Of a DNA stretch of 64,000 bases, positions 56,901 through 64,000 are shown piece after piece. Location: assembly GCA_001724265.1 (NCBI GenBank), contig MEDY01000011.1:155225-219224 (forward strand), read 5' to 3'. Source of the stretch: Rhizaria sp. SCN 62-66. Lineage: Eukaryota > Rhizaria, unplaced. The translations under genes were made by a program, and so were the position numbers. The notes beneath the pieces are model-generated. The model was not told the origin of the DNA. It worked only from the letters and a program-made list of their open reading frames with translations, and did not search any database. Positions within the stretch are counted from its first letter, which is position 1. Every line of letters starts with the position of its first letter.

Positions 56901-57669
56901 GGCGACGCCCATGTTCCGCGGCGTGGCGGCGGGCGTGCGCTCGCCGTCGCCCGCGCTGCTGCGGTCCGCGCTGCTTGCGCCCGCGCCTCTCATGCCCGCG
57001 CTCTCGGGCCCCGTCGCGCTGCCCGCCTCGGCCATCCCGGCCGCGGCCGCGGTCGGCGCGCACCCGCACGGGGGGCTCGTGGCCGGCGCGCTGGGCACGG
57101 ACGCGTCGCTGGCCTTTACGCCCAGCGGCGGCGTCATCTCGGCGCACGCCGCGCGCGCCGCCGCCGCTGCCGCTGAGGCTGGTGTTGGCGCGGGCGCGGG
57201 CGGGCTGCCCGGCCTGCCTGGCGCTGGCGCTGGGGCTGGGACTGGGGCTGGGACTGGTGCGTCGACGGCGCAGGTGCGCGTGCCGGCGACGGTGCCGCTC
57301 GGCGCGACCGTGCCGCCCTCGTCCGCGCTCCCGGCCTCGGCCGCGGCCGCCGCTGCTGCTGCCGCCGCCGCCGCCGCCGCCGCCGCGGACGCCGCGATGG
57401 CGTCCCCGTTCCTGCCGTCAACCACCCTCCTGGGTTCGAGCAACGCGCACGGCGTGACCGCCGCGCTCGGCGGCGCTCCCACCGTCGCGCCTGCGTCTGC
57501 GCCTGCAGCTGTGTCTGCTGCGACGAGCAGCAGCAATGCGGGCGAGCCGTCGGTCAAGATCGAGCAGGTCGAGGGCGACGACCATGACGAGCCCGCTATG
57601 AAGACGGAGACTGAGGCTAAGGGCAAGGGTGCGCAGCGCGGCGGGCGTCGAAGCTCGAAGCGCTCTTAA
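53962..57669 (+). CDS. HSF: Heat shock transcription factor, read through an in-frame TAG
   Basis: A single exon of 1235 codons ending in TAA, with a TAG at codon 684 treated as sense. The HSF DNA-binding domain spans about residues 20-115: SSFLTKTFAMVSDP, IVAWSDAGDEFIV, and FSSFVRQLNFYGFRK at about 71-85 (the recognition-helix signature). A heptad coiled coil follows (SLTSLQSQVTALQHQYADIW, about 128-160), the trimerisation region and the expected contact for HSBP1. Beyond is long low complexity: Gly/His repeats, an acidic run, poly-Ala, then after the TAG a Gly/Ser/Asn-rich part ending in SVKIEQVEGDDHDEPAMK. If TAG were a stop, the protein would end at 683, still with DBD and coiled coil. 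The open, GC-rich, in-phase 550 codons beyond argue against that. An HSE lies upstream. Confidence 0.9.
54893..54978 (+). repeat. GGCCAC repeat encoding Gly-His dipeptides
   Basis: Tandem GGCCAC units, broken occasionally by AGCCAC, inside the HSF coding region encode alternating Gly and His. A second, shorter block is at about 55372-55430. Similar Gly/His repeats occur in the MYB gene. Confidence 0.85.
56011..56013 (+). other. In-frame TAG within HSF
   Basis: The codon string is ACA TAG TTG GTC GCC. The same frame stays open for another 551 codons up to a TAA at 57667-57669, with GC-rich third positions and residue composition like the upstream part. This is the seventh in-frame TAG in the window. 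Confidence 0.85.
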
Positions 57670-58770
57670 ATAATATTTGCATTATTCTTAGCACGACCAT
57701 TTCAACACAAAACATCACACAGTAACACAAACAACAGAAGTGAACACAGACTAGTCAGTAACGTAATAGTCGGGTCGCATCAAAAGATAGCATATTGTTT
57801 CAGCATAATTTATGAATATGAGGTTACGTAGTATTGTACAATAATATGTACATGGAATATACAAACATTAATTGTATTTAATTTCGTCAATACGTCGCCG
57901 ATTTTTTTTTGTATTCTATATGAAAACCAGTTACATGTACAATGTACATGTACACGTACATGTTAAGCCTTGCATTGCAATATCACAACGAAAGAATTGG
58001 ACCGAATTGATCGGTTCGTAACAGAGTATTAATATTGGTTGTGTATTATTATAGATACGAATATAAAAAAGTGATTACCTTCGCGTTTGTGTACTTGGGA
58101 GTTTATGTTTAGGGTTTTTGTTAGTATTGTTTCACAATTGAAAAGCAGGGTCTCACTCTCCCTTGCAAGCATGCTACGAGTTCCCCAGTTTGTGCATTCT
58201 ACAAGCCACACATAGCCAGCGCGCGTCACATCACGAAGCAGGTCAAACAGAGAGACCTGCACACGTGAATGCGATATTTAGAGCTGAATTGGGCGTCGTA
58301 GGACAAAAAAGGAGAACTCGACAAGAAAAAGCAAAGCAATGCGGCGCAAGGAGAGTAAGAGAGTGGCAGCGACGGGACGCACGCCCGCAAACGGCGGTGC
58401 GCAGCGCCTCGGGGGCGAGGAGAACGATGTTGAGGGATACAGAGGATGAGAGAGAAGAGGAGATAAGGCACGGGCGCACCAGAGCACCCGCGTCTTTAAA
58501 TATCAGTCCCCTGCTGAGTCACACACACTGGCAGTTCGATACTGTGAACTGCAGTAGCGCGAGGCGGGGGACAGGGCGCGGCAGCAACAAACTAAGGCTG
58601 CGCGCCGCAAGGAGAAAAGAGTCACACACACAGAGAAACAAACAGAGAGCGAGAGCGAGCAGATAGACATAGCACTGGTCTTCAAGAGGAGGTAAAAAAC
58701 TGGAGTTGATTGATTTTTGTTTTAATCAAGTCACTCACAACTCTCGCTACGAGCTGGATTGTTTGCCTGC
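57670..58770. other. Convergent intergenic region, HSF / NDUFS1
   Basis: About 1.1 kb. The first half is strongly AT-rich with a short ACATGTAC-type repeat near 57930-57962. The second half (58270-58660) is GC-richer and purine-rich on plus, but no reading frame or RNA fold there convinces me. Confidence 0.5.
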
Positions 58771-61582
58771 TTACTCGGCCTTGGCAGCCTTGGGGGCGGT
58801 GGTGCGGGGCTTCTCAGCAGCAGGCGTCGCAGCAGCAGCAGCAGCGGCAGCGGGCTTAGCAGCAGCAGCGGCGGGAGCGGCGGCGGCGGGCTTGACAGGG
58901 CCGTCGAGGGGCGCGAGGAAGGTGTTGTTGACGGCGGGCGCCACGGTGGTGGTCTTGAGCACGTACGCGGACTTGACCTTGCCGTACGAGTTGCGCGACA
59001 CGGGGAACGCCGTGGAGCAGTTGGCCATGTTGGTCGACGCGCGCGCAATGACGTTGTTGAGGTAGTGGTTCTCAAGCGCCTTGGGGATGGCGCCGCGCAG
59101 CGCGGGGGCCGCGGCCTCGGTGGCGATGGGCGCGATGGAGCCCGCCTCGACGGCGTCGAGCGCCAGCGCGCCGGGAGCCACCATGGCCATGCGCTCCTTG
59201 AGCTCGGGGAGCGTGTTGTACGGCAGCGTCACGCCCAGCACCTCGGAGAGCGCGCGGACGACCTTCCAGTTGTCGCGGGCCTCGCCCTTGGCGCTGGTGG
59301 CCGCGACGGTGATCTGTGCGCGGCCCTCGGTGTTGACGAACGTGGACATCTTCTCCGTGTGCGCGGTCGATGGCAGGATGACGTCCGCGGCGGCGGCGCC
59401 GACGTCACCGTTGTGGCCCTGGTACACAACGAAGGCGTTGGTGGGGAGCGTCTTCTGCACGGCCTCGTTGTCGGCGTTCATGAGGTACACGAACTTGGGC
59501 GCGGGCGCCGACGCGGCCTCGGGGCCGGGCACGAAGCCAAGGTCCTGGGCGGCCACGCGCGCGGCCTCGGTGTGCAGCACAGAGAGGCCCTTATAGCCGT
59601 TGAGCGCGGGGAAGTTGGCGGCGAAGGCGGCCATCACGGCGGGCGCGCTGGCGCCGGCGCCCTGCATGAAGCCCTGGCCGAAGATGACAAGGGGCTTCTT
59701 GGCGGCGGCGAGGCGCGCGGAGAACTTGTGCTTGTTGTTGGCGATGTCGGCCACGATGGACATGTCGTCGCCGATGAAGTTGCAGCGCATCGCGAGGTCG
59801 GCCTCGGGGCCCACGGCGTAGACGGGCAGGTCGCGGGTGAAGTCGTTCTTGCGCATGCGGGACGCGACGATGGGCGCCTCCATGCGCGGGTTGGAGCCGA
59901 CGAGGAGGACGCAGTCGGCGTCGTCGATGGCCGCGATCGTCGAGTTGAACGTGTACTGCGCGCGGAAGTCGGCGGGCAGCTGCGTCTCGGACGCGTAGTA
60001 GGTGTTGTCGGAGCCGAGCGCGGACATGAGGTCCTTGAGCGCGAGGATGCCCTCGGCGTCGGCGAGGTCGCCGGCGTAGGCGCGCACCTCGTTGGGCTGC
60101 AGCGGCGCCAGCGCGGCGCGAATGGCGATGAGGGCGTCGGACCAGGAGCAGCGCTCGAGCAGACCCGTGGTGGCGTTGCGCTTCATGGGCGTGTCGAGAC
60201 GCTGGCGGTTGAGGCCGTCGAAGGCGAGGCGAGAGCGGTCGGACAACCACTCCTCGTTGACGCCTTCATGGAGACGCGGGAGCACGCGGAGCACGTCGGC
60301 GCCGCGGGTGTTGACCTTGACGTTGGAGCCGACGGCGTCCATGACGTCGACGGAGTCCACGCCGGCGAGCTCCCAGGGGCGCGCCTTGAACATGTAGGGC
60401 TTCGAGGTGAGGGCGCCGACGGGGCAGAGGTCGACGACGTTGCCGGACATCTCGGAGTCCCAGTTCTGCGGGGTGTAGGTGCCAATCTCGGACTGGTTGC
60501 CGCGGCCAGTGACGCCGAGCGTGGGGACGCCGGCGACTTCCTCAGCGAAGCGCACGCAACGGGTGCAGTGGATGCAGCGGGTCATGATCATCTTGACCAC
60601 GGGGCCGATCTCCTTGTCCTCGACGGCGCGCTTCATCTCGCGGAAGCGCGACAGGTTGGAGCCGTACAGCACGGACTGGTCCTGGAGGTCACACTCACCA
60701 CCCTGGTCGCAAATGGGGCAGTCGAGCGGGTGGTTAGCGAGGATGAACTCGAGCACGCCTTCACGGGCCTTCTTGACCATGGGCGTCTCGGTGTGGATGC
60801 GCATGTTGGGCATCAGCGGGTACGCGCACGACGCCACGGGCTTGGGCACCTTCTCGACCTCGACGAGGCACATGCGGCAGTTACCGGCGACGGAGAGACG
60901 CTCATGGTAGCAGAAGCGGGGCACGGTGAAGCCAGCCATCTCGCACGCCTGGAGCACAGTCGTCGTCGTCGGGACCTGGATTTCGACGTCGTTGACGTAC
61001 ACGGTCGTCATGGCTGTGTGAGAATTAAGGCAGTGTCAGTGTGGTTGAAGCAAGTAAGCAAGAGGCGTGCGCGAAAGAAAGCGGAGTAGGAACGTTGGGG
61101 AGGTGAGCAGGCAGGGTTTCGAAAAACATGCACAGACAGGGTTAGGAGAGTTCCAGTACGAGTGAGAGGGCGTGGAATAGCAACGCCACCTCATAGGGAT
61201 CACCAGGGCAAAGGCTGTGACGCATAGTGATAAGCGGAGCGCCGTGCGCGCCCGCCGTGAGTGCTCGTTTGCGAGAGGAGCGGTGGGGGGTTATGACAGC
61301 AAGAGCCTATCAAAAGGGGTGCGGAGCAACGCCCGCTAAGACTGTCTGGCTCTGCGAGCAATGCGAGAGGGTATGACAAATGCGGCTACATCAAGAATGA
61401 ATGCAAAAAAAGATACGTGCCCCTGTTACGGGGCACGGGAGAGATGCGCGAGACGTACCGACAGTGCTGAGCCGATTGAGGCTCGCAGCAGTGGTGGCAT
61501 TCGAAGTCGACTGCACCGCGCGAACGGTGGAGCCAACCAGCGAGGAACCAACCTTGGAAATTCCGCGACCAAGGCCAAGCAT
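58771..61582 (-). CDS. NDUFS1: NADH:ubiquinone oxidoreductase 75-kDa subunit (complex I)
   Basis: Two exons, 61582-61459 and 61013-58771 (donor GTACGTC, acceptor CACACAG, 444-base intron), giving 788 residues and TAA. The subunit carries iron-sulfur clusters N1b, N4 and N5 in the matrix arm of complex I. Exon 1 (MLGLGRGISKVGSSLVGSTV...) is a mitochondrial targeting sequence rich in Arg, Ser and Gly. The 2Fe-2S ligands are C76, C87, C90, C104; N5 ligands H136, C140, C143, C149; N4 ligands C188, C191, C194, C238. All are present, in RFCYHE, GNCRMC, HPLDCPICDQGGEC, CIHCTRC and DLCPVGA contexts. The molybdopterin-oxidoreductase-like C-terminal domain follows. An Ala/Pro/Lys-rich tail of about 60 residues at the C-terminus is not usual for the family. 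Without exon 1 the protein would start at an internal Met and lack a targeting signal. Confidence 0.96.
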
Positions 61583-62623
61583 TTTTATAAAATTACTTGT
61601 GCTAGGAGTGAACACAAGTCTCCACAGAGCCACTTTTATGGTCATCTTTGGGCCCAGCCTTCGCCCGCCGGCGCGAAGTTAAGCCGCTAGAGTGCCTGTG
61701 GACTGTGGGACTAGCTACCAGTCCAACGGACCCAAACGACAGCTAAATCGCGTCATATCTAGTGCAGCACACAGGTCTAGGATGATGTGTGTTGGATATT
61801 TTGTTTTCTTCTTAAACGTAGCGGCACTTGGTAGTTCGTGTTTTATCTAATGGCGCGTATATTGCGTTCTATCGGCAATGACGTTGATGGCGGGCCGCAC
61901 TTGCGTTGATGGTGCAAATCTTCACTGTTGAGTCTACAGCTATGTCATGCGAGTGGAATGCGTTGCTTTTTGAATGTTGCCGCTTTTTAAGTGATGTATA
62001 ATGGGAGATTGCGGCTATTTCTTTCAGCAGAAGTCGTTTTGCCAGTAATCTGCCTCTCTGAACCAAGCTGGGAGGCCCAATGCCTCGGAGCGAAGTTTCG
62101 TACTTTGTTGTGTCTGGTACTCGATCAAGAATCCGTCACAAAAGTGGTTATAGGCGTTGGACGCAATATTATATCTTGGGAGTATCTGATTTTCAATTAT
62201 TCTGCTTGAAAATGAAATCTTGACGTGAATCTTCACTTTTTACTGCGCCAACTTGCCAATGGCTCTTCAGCACATTGCTCTGGTGCGCCTCCTGAGCTCG
62301 CAAATGTGACCGGCAGTCTCCTTTTCGCATCTACTTCTGATTATGAGTAGTTCTTGCCGTTTTAAACGCTAGGATTATGATTTTATGCTACAAATGTTTG
62401 TTATGTACTCGCTGGACCAACTGATATCTCATCTAGCTTCGCCCCGTAACAGGCTAGATGAGAATGTACGTCACATAATCACAAGTCGCTTGGGGTCTGC
62501 CCATAATTCTATCATAAATAACTATGTGTATTTCAAAAATATATTAGAACTATGAAGTAACATTGAAAGAAGGTGCTCCAGATGCATTGAAAATGCAATC
62601 TGCTGCATGCTTTGCTGCGTCGC
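61583..62623. other. Intergenic region upstream of NDUFS1
   Basis: About 1 kb, mostly AT-rich. It contains a perfect inverted repeat at 62428-62462. An AAGTTAAGC string near 61677 recalls 5S rRNA but the context does not. No gene is recognised. Confidence 0.5.
62428..62462. repeat. Inverted repeat, 10-bp stem
   Basis: CTCATCTAGC (62428-62437) and GCTAGATGAG (62453-62462) form a perfect 10-bp stem around a 15-base loop. It is about 160 bases downstream of the terminal minus-strand gene. Role unknown; it could be a transcript-end hairpin or a small mobile-element remnant. Confidence 0.7.
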
Positions 62624-64000
62624 TCAGTGCATTCCCGCCGGCCTGGCATCGATCCCAACGGCCCGCGCAGCGCCGGCCAGCGCGCGCTTGCGCAGCCCGC
62701 CGCTCGCCCCGCCGGTGCGCCCTGCCGCGGCCGCAGCCGCCGAGGCAACCCCGTCCACCATTGCGTTGCCGATCCCGCCCAGTCCGCCAAGCCCGCTGTT
62801 CCCAGTGCTCTCAGCGACGGCTGCGGGCCTGTCTGGGCGCAGCGCGGCGAGGGCGTCTGCGCCGGCCGCAGCGGCGAGTGCGGCGGCGGCGCGGACCTGC
62901 TGCCAATTGAATGCAGCCCACAGCGCGATGACGACGGCGGCGAGCAGCGCGGCCAGAGGGAAGACGAGCCGCGCGCCGCGGCGCCGCAGCAGCCGGGCGG
63001 CCGCGGCGGGCGCGCCGGCGCAGGCGGCCCCACCCAGCGCTGCGGGCGCAAGCAGGGACAGCAGGTCCGCAAGCTCGGAGCCGGCGCCCGCGCCCGAGGG
63101 CGGGGCCGCGAAGACGAGCGCTTCGGGCAGCGCGTACGCGGCGGCGGGCTCCAGCGTGCGCAGGCCGTGGCTGGCGCTATGCTGGGCGTTCGCATTTGCA
63201 CTGCTCGCGCTCGTATTGTTAGCGTTGTTGGCATTATTGGCGTTTGCGGTTACGTTCGCGCTAGCGGCGTCCTTAGGGGCAGAGGCGAGGTAGTGGCGCG
63301 AGGAGCGGAAGAGCGTTGCCAGCGCGTTGGGCGGCAGCGACGCCACCACCAGCCCATCGCCCTTCGCTCCAGTCGCCGCGCTGGCGGTCCCGATAGGCCC
63401 ACTGGCACTGTTGCCGTCACCGCGCTTGCTGCCCACCGTCGGCGGCCTGAGGTCCGGGGGCGCGCCGGCGATCGCCGCGGCCTCTGCTGCAGCCGCAGCG
63501 ACCGCCGCGGCGCGGTCGCCGACCTCCCAGCCCATCAGCAGCCAGTCGGCGTCCGCGCCCGCGCCGCCGTCGCTATCAGTTTGCGTCGTCTTCGGGTTCG
63601 TGTTGCCGTTGTGGGCGCGCGCGGCGCGCAGCATGTCTGCGACCGAGGGAGGGCCGGCGGCGGCGGGTGCGCGGGCGGGCCGGTAAGTGAGCGGGTAGCA
63701 CGCGCGCAGCAGCGGGCCCGTCGCGGGGTCCGCGCCGTGCGCGATCACCGTGCGCAGCACCGCGTCCAGCAGCGCGGGCAGCGCGCTCAGCGAGGACCCG
63801 GCCCAGGACGCCGCGGCGGCCACGGCGGCGGCGTCGGGCGCGGGCGCGGCCGGGTCTGCGGGCGCGAACAGGGACAGCGCCTGCGAGGCGGCAGCGGGCG
63901 GCGGTGGCGGCAGCGCGGGCACCGGGTGCGCTGCCGTCGCCGCCGCCACGGCCTCGGCTTCGGCCGCCGCGTCGCCGCGGCGCGCGCGCACGGCCGCCCG
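62624..64000 (-). CDS. Uncharacterised protein with one C-terminal membrane segment (5' end outside window)
   Basis: An open frame enters from the right edge and ends in TGA at 62624; no ATG in the visible part is a credible start, so it is partial. At least 455 residues are visible. Most is Ala/Pro-rich with Asn repeats (ANANNANNANN). Segments with some order are LPALLDAVLRTVIAHGADPA, LLRACYPLTYRP, and GDGLVVASLPPNALATLF. A clear hydrophobic helix (LVFPLAALLAAVVIALWAAF) near the C-terminus is preceded by Arg residues (RLLRRRGAR), fitting a single membrane anchor. I do not recognise the family. Codon composition matches neighbouring genes and no in-frame TAG is present. Confidence 0.65.
   Translation of the reverse strand, partial: RAAVRARRGDAAAEAEAVAAATAAHPVPALPPPPPAAASQALSLFAPADPAAPAPDAAAVAAAASWAGSSLSALPALLDAVLRTVIAHGADPATGPLLRACYPLTYRPARAPAAAGPPSVADMLRAARAHNGNTNPKTTQTDSDGGAGADADWLLMGWEVGDRAAAVAAAAAEAAAIAGAPPDLRPPTVGSKRGDGNSASGPIGTASAATGAKGDGLVVASLPPNALATLFRSSRHYLASAPKDAASANVTANANNANNANNTSASSANANAQHSASHGLRTLEPAAAYALPEALVFAAPPSGAGAGSELADLLSLLAPAALGGAACAGAPAAAARLLRRRGARLVFPLAALLAAVVIALWAAFNWQQVRAAAALAAAAGADALAALRPDRPAAVAESTGNSGLGGLGGIGNAMVDGVASAAAAAAGRTGGASGGLRKRALAGAARAVGIDARPAGMH

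Noticed and set aside
58226-58666. GC-richer patch between HSF and NDUFS1 as a gene
   Set aside because: Frames on either strand are short, Ser/Leu/Cys-rich and motif-free; no ATG with plausible coding context.
61665-61760. 5S rRNA-like string GAAGTTAAGC
   Set aside because: Only the short core matches; the flanking helices and the internal promoter region of 5S rRNA are missing.

Overview
The window is nuclear DNA from a free-living unicellular eukaryote that I cannot name. Very GC-rich, low-complexity coding regions (poly-Ala, poly-Gln, Gly/His repeats) alternate with AT-rich spacers. Genes have one to three short introns or none. A predicted ciliary microtubule inner protein (C20orf85/CIMIP1 type) implies a flagellum. 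A complex I 75-kDa subunit implies respiring mitochondria. SHAQKYF-type MYB, F-box, TBC and Sec14 proteins fit a heterotrophic protist.

Layout, left to right: (1) 1-1881 minus, DBP3-like DEAD-box helicase, cut by the left edge; (2) 3224-8332 plus, SHAQKYF MYB factor; (3) 10507-15572 minus, large kinase-domain protein with two insertions; (4) 16590-18389 minus, putative mitochondrial membrane protein; (5) 18996-21980 plus, MCM4; (6) 22488-24005 plus, CIMIP1-like; (7) 24716-25211 minus, HSBP1; (8) 25730-29916 minus, low-complexity protein whose frame holds six TAG codons; (9) 30363-33644 plus, secreted or anchored Tyr-rich protist protein; (10) 34724-37282 plus, Sec14 protein with hydrophobic tail; (11) 38374-41754 plus, F-box plus TBC protein; (12) tRNA-Lys(CTT) at 42005-42076 minus; (13) 42933-49862 minus, giant F-box protein; (14) 51635-52615 minus, PP1 catalytic subunit; (15) 53962-57669 plus, heat shock factor with an in-frame TAG; (16) 58771-61582 minus, NDUFS1; (17) 62624 to the right edge minus, partial membrane protein.

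The main finding is that TAG appears to be a sense codon, most likely glutamine. Seven in-frame TAGs occur in two genes, with no TAA or TGA interrupting either frame. All 15 genes whose ends lie in the window terminate with TAA (9) or TGA (6), never TAG. In addition, 14 of 15 inferred introns start GTACG (the other GTGCG) instead of the usual GTAAG/GTATG, which predicts a divergent U1 snRNA 5' end.

HSF and its regulator HSBP1 lie about 29 kb apart, and a perfect three-unit heat shock element precedes HSF. The rest are unrelated housekeeping and regulatory genes with no sign of operons, transposons, CRISPR arrays or viral insertions. Several predicted starts in this GC-rich DNA are not ATG, so every start given here is an ATG checked in the sequence. 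Exon joins were chosen by frame, splice-site sequence and protein continuity; no transcript evidence was available.
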